From an uncultured Flavonifractor sp. (GTDB taxonomy: Bacteria > Bacillota > Clostridia > Oscillospirales > Oscillospiraceae): DNA of 64,000 bases. Within the stretch, counting starts at the first letter, position 1. Each line of letters begins with the position of its first letter. The position numbers and the translations under genes were made by a program. Positions 40,129 through 50,227 of the stretch are shown here, piece by piece. The notes below the pieces were generated by a model. It did no database searches and was not told the origin of the DNA. It saw only the letters and a list, made by a program, of their open reading frames with translations. The DNA lies in the NCBI GenBank assembly GCA_947346365.1, contig CANAAV010000003.1, positions 123,264 through 187,263 on the forward strand, in the 5' to 3' direction.

Positions 40129-42285
40129 CTACCAGGGGGCCAGCCCCAGCAGCCGGGCGGCGAAAGCGGTGGCGGCGCACAGCAGCATTCCGGAGGCGGT
40201 GGGCAGGAGCACTGCCAACAAGGTCCATTTAACGCTGCGGGTCTCCTTGGCGATGGTGATGCAGGTAGTGGAGCAGGGCCAGTGAAACATGGAAAACAGC
40301 AGGGTGCAGACCGCCGTCAGCCAGGTCCATCCGTGGCTGACCAGCAGCTGGTGCAGAGCGTTCAAGTCTCCCATATCCTGAAGCGTGCCGGTGGCAAGAT
40401 AAGTCATGATAAGAATGGGGACTACAATCTCGTTGGCGGGGAAGCCCAGGAGAAAGGCCGCCAGAATAGCGCCGTCCAGACCCAGCAGATGCCCCAAAGG
40501 CTCTAAAAACCGGGTGCACCAGCACAGGAGGCTCATACCACCTACGGAGAGATTGGCACACAGCCAAATGACAAGTCCTGCCGGAGCAGCTACGGCGGCC
40601 GCCCGCCCCAGCACAAAAAGAGTGCGGTCCAGTACGGAGCGAACAATCACTTGCCGGATTCTGGGCCGGCGGTAGGGTGGAAGCTCCAAGACGAATGAAG
40701 AGGGGACGCCTTTGAGCAGGGTGCCAGACAGCAGCCGGGAGGTCCAAAAAGTCATAAACACCCCCAGAAGAATTACGCCTGTCAGCAGGATGGCCGACAG
40801 CAGCGAGCGCCAGATTCCCCCTTGGGTGCCCGCGAAGAACATGGTGATGATAGCGATCAGGGTGGGAAAGCGCCCATTGCAGGGGACAAAGCTGTTGGTG
40901 AGGATTGCGATGAGCCGCTCTCTGGGGGAGTCGATGATACGGCAGCCAACCACCCCGGCGGCATTGCAGCCGAATCCCATACACATACTGAGACACTGCT
41001 TACCGCAGGCTTTGGCCTTTTGAAAGGCGTGGTCCAGCACAAAAGCCACCCGTGGGAGATAGCCGAAATCCTCCAACAGAGTGAAGATGGGGAAAAAAAT
41101 TGCCATAGGGGGGAGCATCACCGACACCACCCAGGCCAGCACCCGGTACACGCCCAGCACCAGGGCCCCGTGGAGCCAGGAAGGGGCGTTGCAGGCGGCA
41201 AACAGCGCGCTCAGCCGCTCCTGCACCCAGAACAATCCTTTTGAGAGCAGCTCAGAGGGATAGTTGGCGCCCTGGATGGTCAACCAGAATATTCCCGCCA
41301 GCAGCAGGAGCATGAGGGGCACGCCGGTACGCCGGGAGGTGAGCAGACGGTCCAGCTTCCGGTCTCTGGACTGGCTGTCCGGGTGGGTGTGGCGTACGGC
41401 GGCGCGGCAAATGGACTCCGCCGTGCGCACCAGGGCGGCAGCGATAGAGTCCTCCAGCGTGCCGGGGTTGAATCCCGCCGCCTTTAGTCCCTCCCAGGCT
41501 TCTGTCAAGGCGTCCTGCACCTGGAGGTCGGTCCTGGGGTCCCAATTTAGGGCCTGTGTCAGGGCGTCCAGCAGGGCTTTGTCCGGCTCCAGCAGACGCA
41601 GGGCCAGCCACCGCTCTGGCAGACGTCCTGCCAGCCGCTGCCGCAGCAGCGGCCCAAGCCGCGCTGCGGCTTCCTCAATGGCGACAGGATAGTGTACCGG
41701 CACAGGAACAGGGGGCTGGGGAGCGTCTGCCAGGGCGGTGGCGGCATCCATCAGCGCGTCCAGTCCCTCCCCCCGTCCGGCTTTGGTTCCCACCACCGGA
41801 GCGCCCAGCCGCTTTGCCAAAGCTGCCAGATCGATTTGAATCCCCTTTTGCTCCGCTTCGTCCAGCAGATTGACGCATATCACCGCGCGAGGTTCCAATT
41901 CCAGGGTTTGCAGAACGAGATTCAGGTTGCGCTCCAGACAGGTGGCGTCGCACACCACCACCGCTCCGTCCGCGCCGCCAAAGCAGAGAAAGTCCCGCGC
42001 CACCTCTTCCTCGGCGGAGTGGGGCATGAGAGAGTAGGTTCCCGGCAGGTCCACCAGTATGTAAGCGCATCCCCGGTGGACGCAGCGGCCCTGGGCGGTG
42101 GCGACGGTTTTGCCCGGCCAATTTCCCGTGTGCTGGCGCAGCCCGGTTAAGGCGTTGAATATTGTGGACTTTCCCACGTTGGGATTGCCCGCCAGGGCAA
42201 TCACTCGGTCCTGAGGACCTGGGTTGAGCGGCGCCGGGCGGAGGCCTGCCGCTCCGGCGCCGGTGGAGGTTTTTGTCAGTCCCAT
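40129..42285 (-). CDS. feoB: Ferrous iron transporter FeoB
   Basis: FeoB imports Fe2+ across the cytoplasmic membrane. The 718-residue protein has an N-terminal G domain (about residues 27-190: G1 GNPNVGKS, G3 DLPGTYSL, G4-like NLLDEAEQKG), a helical linker domain (about 195-310) and a membrane domain with gate motifs (MGFGCNAAGVVGCR and NSFVPCNGRFPT). feoA lies 13 nt upstream in the same operon. A G4 motif of NLLD in place of NxxD is usual for FeoB. Confidence 0.96.
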   Translation of the reverse strand: MGLTKTSTGAGAAGLRPAPLNPGPQDRVIALAGNPNVGKSTIFNALTGLRQHTGNWPGKTVATAQGRCVHRGCAYILVDLPGTYSLMPHSAEEEVARDFLCFGGADGAVVVCDATCLERNLNLVLQTLELEPRAVICVNLLDEAEQKGIQIDLAALAKRLGAPVVGTKAGRGEGLDALMDAATALADAPQPPVPVPVHYPVAIEEAAARLGPLLRQRLAGRLPERWLALRLLEPDKALLDALTQALNWDPRTDLQVQDALTEAWEGLKAAGFNPGTLEDSIAAALVRTAESICRAAVRHTHPDSQSRDRKLDRLLTSRRTGVPLMLLLLAGIFWLTIQGANYPSELLSKGLFWVQERLSALFAACNAPSWLHGALVLGVYRVLAWVVSVMLPPMAIFFPIFTLLEDFGYLPRVAFVLDHAFQKAKACGKQCLSMCMGFGCNAAGVVGCRIIDSPRERLIAILTNSFVPCNGRFPTLIAIITMFFAGTQGGIWRSLLSAILLTGVILLGVFMTFWTSRLLSGTLLKGVPSSFVLELPPYRRPRIRQVIVRSVLDRTLFVLGRAAAVAAPAGLVIWLCANLSVGGMSLLCWCTRFLEPLGHLLGLDGAILAAFLLGFPANEIVVPILIMTYLATGTLQDMGDLNALHQLLVSHGWTWLTAVCTLLFSMFHWPCSTTCITIAKETRSVKWTLLAVLLPTASGMLLCAATAFAARLLGLAPW

Positions 42286-42298
42286 GCCGGCCCTCCGC

Positions 42299-42562
42299 TC
42301 AGGCCAGGGCCGGCTGAAGCTCCGCCGCCGGACTGGGCTGCACCTGAATTTCCGCTGCGTCGGCGCTGCGCAAGGCGATGACGGCGCCGCAGATCAGATA
42401 GGCGGCGGGATCACCGGAGGGACTTTTGGCGACGCAGGTGACCTGGGCGCCGGGGATAAGGCCGATGTCCATCAGACGGCGGCGCATGGCGGCGGCGGCG
42501 CATACTTGAGCGACCTGGGCACTGTGCCCTACGGAGAGGGTATTTAAAGAAAAGGTATCCAT
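42299..42562 (-). CDS. feoA: FeoA family ferrous iron transport accessory protein
   Basis: FeoA is an SH3-like accessory protein of FeoB, 87 residues. The pattern MRRRLMDIGLIPGAQVTCV is the FeoA core. It starts after AAGGAG and is the first gene of the feoA-feoB pair. No Fur or DtxR-type box could be recognised in the upstream region. Confidence 0.93.
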   Translation of the reverse strand: MDTFSLNTLSVGHSAQVAQVCAAAAMRRRLMDIGLIPGAQVTCVAKSPSGDPAAYLICGAVIALRSADAAEIQVQPSPAAELQPALA

Positions 42563-42803
42563 GTAGAAGGTCTCCTTATGTTAAAGTTAAAACCGGTGTT
42601 TCGAGTATTTGAGAAAAATGACGGCTTCGGCGCAGACGCCCGTATGCTCTACCGCGCGGCATAGCTCCGGACTCTGAGGGGGAATGCATCCCCGCAGGCT
42701 ATCCTATTGCCTCCGGTGGGAAAAGGTGTATATGGAGCGCACAAAAACCCGGCGGCGGCGGGCGCCGCTATGCGCCATTCCCACAAACTGAATCCGGGCG
42801 CAT

Positions 42804-42832
42804 TGACACACAGCGCCTTTTCCAGTAAAATA
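42804..42832 (+). promoter_or_regulatory. Promoter of the MATE exporter gene
   Basis: TTGACA, a 17-base spacer and TAAAAT closely match the vegetative consensus. They lie 70 bases before the start, inside the 339-base gene-free interval 42563-42901. The rest of that interval shows GC-rich sequence without a recognisable gene. Confidence 0.8.
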
Positions 42833-42854
42833 AACAAAATAAGAAACGGTTTTT

Positions 42855-42877
42855 AGCCGCGGCTGCCTGCCGCGGCT
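42855..42877 (+). promoter_or_regulatory. Leader hairpin before the MATE gene
   Basis: AGCCGCGGC and GCCGCGGCT form a 9-bp stem with a 5-nt loop in the leader, 7 nt before the TGGAGG ribosome binding site. It could influence translation or mRNA stability. No T-run follows, so it is not a simple terminator. Confidence 0.5.
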
Positions 42878-42901
42878 CAATTTGTGGAGGTGCTGCATTT
42901 T

Positions 42902-44269
42902 ATGGGGGAACATATACAAGAGAATAAGATGGGCGTTATGCCGGTGAGGCGGCTGCTGGTTACGATGTCTCTGCCCATGATGATTTCCATGCTGATCCAG
43001 GCGCTGTACAACGTGGTAGACAGTATATTTGTGGCGCAGATCAGTGAGAACGCCCTGACGGCGGTGTCGCTGGCCTTTCCCTTCCAGAACCTGATGATCT
43101 CCGTAGGAGTGGGCACAGGCGTGGGTGTCAACGCGCTGCTCTCCCGCAGCCTGGGGGAGAAGGAGTTTAAACGGGCCAACCTGGCGGCGGAGAACGGAGT
43201 GTTCCTGGCGGCGGTCAGCGCCCTGGTGTTTACGGTGGGCGGCGTGCTTGCCGCCCGGCCCTATTTCGCGGTCCAGACGGATGTGCAGGAAATTGTGGAC
43301 TATGGCGCTACCTACCTGACCATCTGCTCGGGGCTGTGCGCCGGCATCTTTATCGCAATTATGTTTGAGCGCCTGCTCCAGTCCACCGGACGCACCTTTT
43401 ATACCATGATTACCCAGGGCACGGGGGCCATCATTAACATTGTCATGGATCCGGTGCTGATTTTCGGCCTGGGGCCTTTCCCCGCTATGGGAGTGGCGGG
43501 CGCGGCGGCGGCCACGGTGCTGGGGCAGATCGTGGGCGCTGTGCTGACGGTGATTTTCAACGCCCGGTGCAATCCGGAAATCCAGCTGAGCCTGAAGGGC
43601 TTCCGCCCCAACGGAGCTATCATCGGCAGCATCTATAAGGTGGGCGTGCCTTCCATCATCCTCAGCTCGATCGGCTCGGTGATGACCTTTGGCCTGAACC
43701 AGATTCTCAATGCCTTTACCACCACGGCCACGGCGGTGCTGGGGATTTATATCAAGGTTCAGTCCTTCGCCTTTATGCCGGTGTTCGGCCTGAACAACGG
43801 CATGGTGCCCATTGTGTCCTACAACTATGGCGCCCGGAATAAAAAACGCCTGATGGGCACTGTCAAATTCGCCATGGTGCTGGCAGGGGGCATCATGCTG
43901 GTAGGGCTGCTGCTGCTGCAAACCTGCACAGCCCCGATTCTGAGCCTGTTCAACGCCTCAGAGGAGATGCTGGCCATCGGCGTGCCCGCCCTGAAGACGA
44001 TCAGCCTCAGCTTTGTGTTCGCTGGGTTTGCCATCGTCAGCTCCTCCACTTTCCAGGCGCTGGGCAACGGCGTGCTGAGCATGATGGTGTCTATTGTGCG
44101 GCAGCTGCTGGTGCTGCTCCCGGCGGCCTGGCTGCTGTCCTTGAGCGGACGGGTGGAGCTGGTGTGGTGGGCTTTCCCCATTGCGGAAGTCAGCTCTATG
44201 ATCCTGTGCACGGCCTTCCTGCTGCACACCTATCGCAAAATCGTCCGTCCGCTGCCGGACGGAAACTAA
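42902..44269 (+). CDS. MATE family efflux transporter
   Basis: This is a cation-coupled multidrug or metabolite exporter of the MATE/NorM-like family, 455 residues. About twelve membrane helices are visible, with the N-lobe pattern MISMLIQALYNVVDSIFVA and the C-lobe pattern GLNNGMVPIVSYNYGARNKKR typical of the DinF/MepA-like group. The ATG at 42902 follows TGGAGGTG. The substrate is unknown. A GreA-like gene follows after 15 nt. Confidence 0.93.
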   Translation: MGEHIQENKMGVMPVRRLLVTMSLPMMISMLIQALYNVVDSIFVAQISENALTAVSLAFPFQNLMISVGVGTGVGVNALLSRSLGEKEFKRANLAAENGVFLAAVSALVFTVGGVLAARPYFAVQTDVQEIVDYGATYLTICSGLCAGIFIAIMFERLLQSTGRTFYTMITQGTGAIINIVMDPVLIFGLGPFPAMGVAGAAAATVLGQIVGAVLTVIFNARCNPEIQLSLKGFRPNGAIIGSIYKVGVPSIILSSIGSVMTFGLNQILNAFTTTATAVLGIYIKVQSFAFMPVFGLNNGMVPIVSYNYGARNKKRLMGTVKFAMVLAGGIMLVGLLLLQTCTAPILSLFNASEEMLAIGVPALKTISLSFVFAGFAIVSSSTFQALGNGVLSMMVSIVRQLLVLLPAAWLLSLSGRVELVWWAFPIAEVSSMILCTAFLLHTYRKIVRPLPDGN

Positions 44270-44284
44270 GCAGGAGGGAGCGGT

Positions 44285-44788
44285 ATGCATAACGAGCTGA
44301 CAAAGCAGGACCTCAGGCTGATGCAGGAGGAACTGGACCACCGGCGCACCGTCCTGCGGCCGGAGCTGCTGGAGGCGGTGAAGGAGGCCAGGGGCTTTGG
44401 GGATCTGAGCGAAAACTTTGAGTATAAGGCGGCCAAACAGGAGAAGAACCACAATGAGCGGCGTATCCGCTTTTTGGAGAACATGATCCGCACGGCTGTG
44501 GTGATCTCCGACCAGTCCGGCGCGGACACGGTAGGGCTGTATGACAGGGTGACGGTCCACCTGGAGGACGACGGTGAGGACGAGGTCTACCAGGTGGTTA
44601 CCACTATGCGTCAGGACGCCCTCCACGGGCGGATCAGCAAGGAGTCCCCAGTGGGGAAGGCCCTGCTGGGGCGCAGGGTGGGAGAGCGCTTTCACATCCA
44701 GGTCAGCGAGCGCTATGGCTATGACGCGGTGGTCGTGGCCATCGAGAAAGGCGGCGACGACGGCTCCGCTCCGCTGAACAGCTTCTGA
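44285..44788 (+). CDS. GreA/GreB family transcription elongation factor
   Basis: These factors enter the RNA polymerase secondary channel and stimulate cleavage of backtracked RNA. The 167-residue product has the N-terminal coiled coil with the acidic tip GFGDLSENFEYKAAK, in which the Mg-binding acids D40 and E43 are kept. The C-terminal domain ends with GRRVGERFHIQ. A second GreA elsewhere in the genome is likely. It is co-directional with the MATE gene. Confidence 0.9.
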   Translation: MHNELTKQDLRLMQEELDHRRTVLRPELLEAVKEARGFGDLSENFEYKAAKQEKNHNERRIRFLENMIRTAVVISDQSGADTVGLYDRVTVHLEDDGEDEVYQVVTTMRQDALHGRISKESPVGKALLGRRVGERFHIQVSERYGYDAVVVAIEKGGDDGSAPLNSF

Positions 44789-44792
44789 CAAG

Positions 44793-45161
44793 TCAGCCCT
44801 TGGGTTTGGCCTTAAAGATCAGGGCGGCTAGATAGCCGAAGAAGATGGAAGCGGCAATTCCGCCGGCGGCGGCGGTTACACCGCCGGTGACGGCGCCCAG
44901 CACCCCCTGCTCCTCTACTGCCGTGGCTACACCCTTGGCCAGCAGGTAGCCAAAGCCGGTCAGAGGCACGGTGGCTCCGGCGCCGCCGAACTCCACCACG
45001 TATTTATACAGTCCCAGCCCCCCCAGCACCACGCCGGAGACCACGTAGGTTACGAGGATTTTGGCGGGTGTGAGGGGGGTTTTGTCGATGAGAAGCTGTC
45101 CGATCAGACACAGAACGCCGCCGCAGAGAAAGGCGCGGGCGTATTCGTAAAATAATTCCAT
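44793..45161 (-). CDS. spoVAE: Stage V sporulation protein SpoVAE
   Basis: SpoVAE is a membrane component of the SpoVA channel that moves dipicolinic acid into the forespore. The 122-residue product has about four membrane helices with CLIGQLLIDKTPLTPAKIL and GGVTAAAGGIAASIFFGY, the SpoVAE pattern. It lies 10 nt after spoVAD. spoVAC is not present next to the pair. Confidence 0.94.
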   Translation of the reverse strand: MELFYEYARAFLCGGVLCLIGQLLIDKTPLTPAKILVTYVVSGVVLGGLGLYKYVVEFGGAGATVPLTGFGYLLAKGVATAVEEQGVLGAVTGGVTAAAGGIAASIFFGYLAALIFKAKPKG

Positions 45162-45171
45162 GACGGCCTCC

Positions 45172-46194
45172 TTAAACCTGCGCAGAGATGGCCACCGCGT
45201 GGCAGATGGAAGGGATGGACTCCCCCTGCTGGGTGGAGGTGGGGGAGAGCAGGGCCCCGGTGCCGCAGAAGAGGATGTTTTTCCACCGGCCGGAGCGCAT
45301 TCCGTTGAGAAGCAGGCCGGCCAGCACCACCGCCGAGCACCCGCACCCGGAGCCGCCGCAGTGGACGTCCTGCTCCTTCAGGTCATAGATGAGCATGCCG
45401 CAGTCGGCCAGATTGGGCAGGTCCATGCCGTCCTTGTGGAAAAAGTCGGCGACGATTTCCTTGCCCAGCTTGCCCAGGTCGCCTGTGACAATCAGATCGT
45501 AATAAGAGGGTTTGCGCCCGGTATCCTGAAGGTGGGCCTGAATGGTAGCGTAGGCGGCGGGGGCCATGGCGGCCCCCATGTTGTTGGCGTCCTTAATGCC
45601 CTTGTCCACAATCTTTCCGGTGGTCACGTGGGTCACATAGGGACCGTTCCCCTGGCGGGCCAGGATAACGCAGCCTGAGCCGGTGACGGTCCATTGGGCG
45701 GTGGGAGTCCGCTGTCCGCCGTACTCCAGGGGCGTGCGGTACTGCCGCTCGGCGGAGCAGAAGTGAGAGGAGGTCATGGCCCCCGCCCACTCCCCAAAGC
45801 CGCCGTCCAGCAGCATAGCTGCCAGAGAGAGACTTTCCGCCATGGTGGAGCAGGCCCCGTAGAGGCCGTAAAAGGGCACGTCCTGCCCCCGGACGGCGAA
45901 GCCGGAGCCGATGCACTGGTTTAAAAGGTCCCCGGCAAAGAGGTAGTCCAGCGCGGAGGCGGGCTGCTTGGCCTTGTCCAGGGCGGCGGCCAGGGCCAGC
46001 TTCTGCATGGCGCTTTCGGCCTTTTCCCAGCTCTTTTCTCCAAAGCTGTCGTCCTGCTCGATCAGGTCGAAGCTGTCTGCCAGCGGGCCGTCCCCCTCTT
46101 TTTTGCCCACCACGCAGGCGTGACCGGCGATGGAGGGGGGATTGGCAAGGGCGGCGGTCTGCCGTCCCAGTTTTTTCGTGGTCGCAGTGCTCAT
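45172..46194 (-). CDS. spoVAD: Stage V sporulation protein SpoVAD
   Basis: SpoVAD binds dipicolinic acid and has a thiolase-like fold. The 340-residue product has GKKEGDGPLADSFD, YGACSTMAESLSLAA and TTGKIVDKGIKDANNMGAA, the SpoVAD pattern. The ATG at 46194 is chosen although the frame is open further upstream, because the conserved start MSTATTKKLGRQT begins there. A clear sigma-G promoter could not be assigned. Confidence 0.95.
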   Translation of the reverse strand: MSTATTKKLGRQTAALANPPSIAGHACVVGKKEGDGPLADSFDLIEQDDSFGEKSWEKAESAMQKLALAAALDKAKQPASALDYLFAGDLLNQCIGSGFAVRGQDVPFYGLYGACSTMAESLSLAAMLLDGGFGEWAGAMTSSHFCSAERQYRTPLEYGGQRTPTAQWTVTGSGCVILARQGNGPYVTHVTTGKIVDKGIKDANNMGAAMAPAAYATIQAHLQDTGRKPSYYDLIVTGDLGKLGKEIVADFFHKDGMDLPNLADCGMLIYDLKEQDVHCGGSGCGCSAVVLAGLLLNGMRSGRWKNILFCGTGALLSPTSTQQGESIPSICHAVAISAQV

Positions 46195-46318
46195 GGGACC
46201 GTCCCTCGATTCTTGTGAAGTCGCCCTTAGTTTGGGCAGATTCGATGAATTTATGAATCCGGGAAATATTACATAATGTGCATCAGAGCGGGTTTCCCCG
46301 ACTGGCAGGGGAAAAAGG

Positions 46319-46347
46319 TTGTGTCTGCCGCCGGGACATGGTAGAAT
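46319..46347 (+). promoter_or_regulatory. Promoter of the cysteine-rich protein gene
   Basis: TTGTGT, a 17-base spacer and TAGAAT lie 70 bases before the start at 46417. Confidence 0.55.
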
Positions 46348-46416
46348 ATAGGTCATGAAGAACAAAACGCCTCCGGCCTGTTAAAAGGCCCGGATGGAGT
46401 TGAGGAGATACATGAA

Positions 46417-47016
46417 ATGAACGAGGAAAGCAAACGCACCTTGGCGTATATCTGTCCTGGCTGCCGGCAGAGCGTGGCGGTGGAGCGCAGCGGGTTTCAG
46501 CTTGCCGCCAGCGCCAATGAGCTGCCCTGTCCCTGCGGAAAATCCGCCCTGCGGGTGGAGATCTCCGGTGAGCGGGCCAGACTGACCGTACCTTGTCTGT
46601 TCTGCGGGCGGGACCACGCGGTTACTTGTCCGGCCCACGCCTTTTTGCACGAGAAGGTGCTGGCCTTTTCCTGCGCGGCCTCAGGACTGGACTGCTGCTA
46701 CGTAGGGGAGGAGGGGCCGGTTTTTGCCGCCCTCAAGCGCTTAGAGGGGGCGGCGGACAAGGTAGCCGGAGAGGAGAAAGGCGCGTTTTTGGACGAGCTG
46801 GTGATGCACGAGGTCCTCTCTGAGCTGCGGGAAATTGCCCAGCGGGACGGCATCAGCTGCACCTGCGGCTCCCACCAGTGGAAGCTCCAGGTCAATTACA
46901 GCTCCGTTGACCTGTTCTGCGCCGGCTGCGGCGGAGCCATGCGCATTCCGGCGGGCACGGCGGACGATATTGACGACATCTGCTGCAAGACCAAGCTGTT
47001 GATTCGGGGAGGCTGA
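46417..47016 (+). CDS. Cysteine-rich zinc-ribbon-type hypothetical protein
   Basis: This 199-residue protein has several paired cysteines: ICPGCRQ near residue 13, CPCGK near 40, PCLFCGRDH near 60, CTCGSHQW near 148 and CAGCGGAM near 170. They look like two zinc-ribbon-like modules. I do not recognise its function. It is followed after 6 nt by the acyl-ACP thioesterase gene. Confidence 0.7.
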   Translation: MNEESKRTLAYICPGCRQSVAVERSGFQLAASANELPCPCGKSALRVEISGERARLTVPCLFCGRDHAVTCPAHAFLHEKVLAFSCAASGLDCCYVGEEGPVFAALKRLEGAADKVAGEEKGAFLDELVMHEVLSELREIAQRDGISCTCGSHQWKLQVNYSSVDLFCAGCGGAMRIPAGTADDIDDICCKTKLLIRGG

Positions 47017-47022
47017 GGTTTG

Positions 47023-47802
47023 ATGGCTTACTATGAGAGCGAGTATTCGGTGAACTTACGGGAGGCGGATCCCTGGGGCCGCTGCCGGCCGTCGGGAGTG
47101 CTGAGCCTGCTTCAGGAAGCGGCGACCGGCGCTGCGGCCGCGCTGGGGCTCTCCCATGAAACGCTGGTAGAGCGGTACCACGTGCTTTGGGTGCTGGCCA
47201 GAGTGTGGTACAGGCTGGACCGCCCGCTGGCGTGGGGGGAGCGGGTGAAAATCCGCACCTGGCACCGGGGGGGCCGGGGGGTATCCACCTACCGGGATTT
47301 TGATCTGTCGGTAGACGGCCGGCCGGTTGGGGAGGCGGTCTCCCTGTGGGCGCTGGCGGACGCGCAGACCCACAAGCTCTCGCGCATGTCTCTGCTTCAA
47401 GACTTTGGAGACAGCGCCGGCGGGGAACTGTGCAAAAAGCGCACTCTGACTAAGCTGCCGCTGCCTGCCGGCATGGAGGAGCGCGGTGAGAGGACATTCC
47501 GCTACAGCGACTTGGACATCAATGGGCATGTCAACAACGCCAAATATGCCGATTTTGTCTGCGACGCGCTGTGCATGGAGCAACTGGGGCCGGAGCGGTT
47601 TGTCTCCAGCCTACAGGTGGGCTATCAGGCTGAGTGCCGGGCGGGGGAGACGGTCCGCCTGTTTACCGGCCAGGCGGAGGGCATGGCGTATGTCCACGGG
47701 GCCGACGGAGCGGGCAAGACCCGCTTTGACGCGGCGGTGGAAATTGCGCGTACGGGGGAACTCCCTTTTTCCTTTCGCGCTGCTGCGGGTCCGGCTTTTT
47801 AA
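47023..47802 (+). CDS. Acyl-ACP thioesterase
   Basis: This enzyme releases fatty acids from acyl carrier protein. The 259-residue product has a double hotdog fold typical of the FatA/FatB-like bacterial family. The catalytic region reads SDLDINGHVNNAKYADF in the second hotdog domain. The first contains LREADPWGRCRPSGVLSLL and KIRTWHRG. The ATG at 47023 is preferred to an adjacent TTG. Confidence 0.9.
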   Translation: MAYYESEYSVNLREADPWGRCRPSGVLSLLQEAATGAAAALGLSHETLVERYHVLWVLARVWYRLDRPLAWGERVKIRTWHRGGRGVSTYRDFDLSVDGRPVGEAVSLWALADAQTHKLSRMSLLQDFGDSAGGELCKKRTLTKLPLPAGMEERGERTFRYSDLDINGHVNNAKYADFVCDALCMEQLGPERFVSSLQVGYQAECRAGETVRLFTGQAEGMAYVHGADGAGKTRFDAAVEIARTGELPFSFRAAAGPAF

Positions 47803-47823
47803 TTTTTCATCAAATAGCTATGC

Positions 47824-47852
47824 GGGCGGTTATCCATGATGGATAGCCGCCC
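47824..47852. terminator. Hairpin between converging genes
   Basis: GGGCGG-TATCCA and TGGATA-CCGCCC form a stem around a 3-nt loop, 22 bases after the thioesterase stop and 52 before the end of the XRE gene. No T-run follows, so termination is uncertain. Confidence 0.5.
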
Positions 47853-47903
47853 GGCAGACTGGAATTTATGAATCTGAACTGTTCTCCGAAAAGCCGGGCA
47901 ATT

Positions 47904-48413
47904 TCACGCTTTCTTCCGTGTTAAGCAGGCCCCAACGATTGCTCCAATCAGGGCAAGCGGCGCTATCCGAACGAACAGCCACTCAAATGCGTGAAATATT
48001 ACTCCGGCAATTGCGCTTTCTGGGTCGCTATAATCCCAACCCGAGTAAGGACTGTTTAATACGACTAGGGCTGCAAAAATAGCCGGTATAACCGCACACA
48101 ATGAGATGAAAAGCCAATGGACCGCCTTTTGTCTCGCCGCCTTTTCGTGGGCAAGTTGCAGGTTTATGACCTCAAGCTTCTCGGAAATCACGCTTAGGTC
48201 ATCGGCCTTCGTCTCAACAACGGCTTCTCCCAGCAGCGTGCTTACGGGTGTACCCAATACTTCTGATATGGAAATCAGCGCATCGGCGTCCGGGACCGAC
48301 AGACCTTGTTCCCATTTGGAGATCGTTTGCCGCACCACATTCAACTTAATTGCAAGCTCCTCTTGCGAAAGCCCTTTCGATTTTCTGATTGATTTGATGT
48401 TCTCGTTTAGCAT
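47904..48413 (-). CDS. XRE-family regulator with membrane domain
   Basis: This is a 169-residue protein. Residues about 3-60 are a helix-turn-helix of the XRE/Cro type (LSQEELAIKLNVVRQTISKWEQG). A short linker follows, then two membrane segments (about 98-118 and 140-162) and a basic tail. DNA-binding membrane proteins of this type often control nearby genes, but no target is evident. The ATG at 48413 follows AAAGGAGG. Its base composition is visibly less GC-rich than its neighbours, suggesting acquisition. Confidence 0.88.
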   Translation of the reverse strand: MLNENIKSIRKSKGLSQEELAIKLNVVRQTISKWEQGLSVPDADALISISEVLGTPVSTLLGEAVVETKADDLSVISEKLEVINLQLAHEKAARQKAVHWLFISLCAVIPAIFAALVVLNSPYSGWDYSDPESAIAGVIFHAFEWLFVRIAPLALIGAIVGACLTRKKA

Positions 48414-48623
48414 CAGGGATGGCCTCCTTTCCCTGTTATTATACGGAAGAAGCCCCGTTGCGGCAAGCAACGCAAATTAACATTGCAGTGTTTTTTCGGC
48501 AATTCCCACTTTTCGATTCAATGATATCATATCCGCCGGTATGATATCAGGCGCGGCTTGGTAAAAATGCCGAACGTACCGGACATCAATACGAAAGGGT
48601 AAAGGGACCGGAGGAATGGGGCC

Positions 48624-48652
48624 TTGACAAGCGCCCTGCGGGGGCATAAAAT
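48624..48652 (+). promoter_or_regulatory. Promoter of guaB
   Basis: TTGACA, a 17-base spacer and TAAAAT match the vegetative consensus closely and lie 54 bases before the start. No purine riboswitch was recognised in the short leader. Confidence 0.85.
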
Positions 48653-48693
48653 AGGAAAAATGTTTCCGTATATATTCCACAGAAATGAAATAA

Positions 48694-50181
<1,488 letters not shown>

Positions 50182-50189
50182 AAAACGGA

Positions 50190-50224
50190 AAAAGAGCACA
50201 GGCATCTGCCTGTGCTCTTTTTTG
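50190..50224. terminator. Bidirectional terminator between guaB and galT
   Basis: AAAGAGCACAGGCA and TGCCTGTGCTCTTT pair around a TC loop. It is followed by Ts on both strands. Confidence 0.92.
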
Positions 50225-50227
50225 GGC

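Noticed and set aside
42704-43921. Minus-strand frame of about 405 codons opposite the MATE gene
   Set aside because: Histidine- and glutamine-rich shadow translation; the plus-strand MATE protein has all expected membrane helices.
46195-46300. Sigma-G promoter for spoVAD
   Set aside because: Several A/T-rich stretches could be fitted, but none gave both elements at proper spacing with good confidence.
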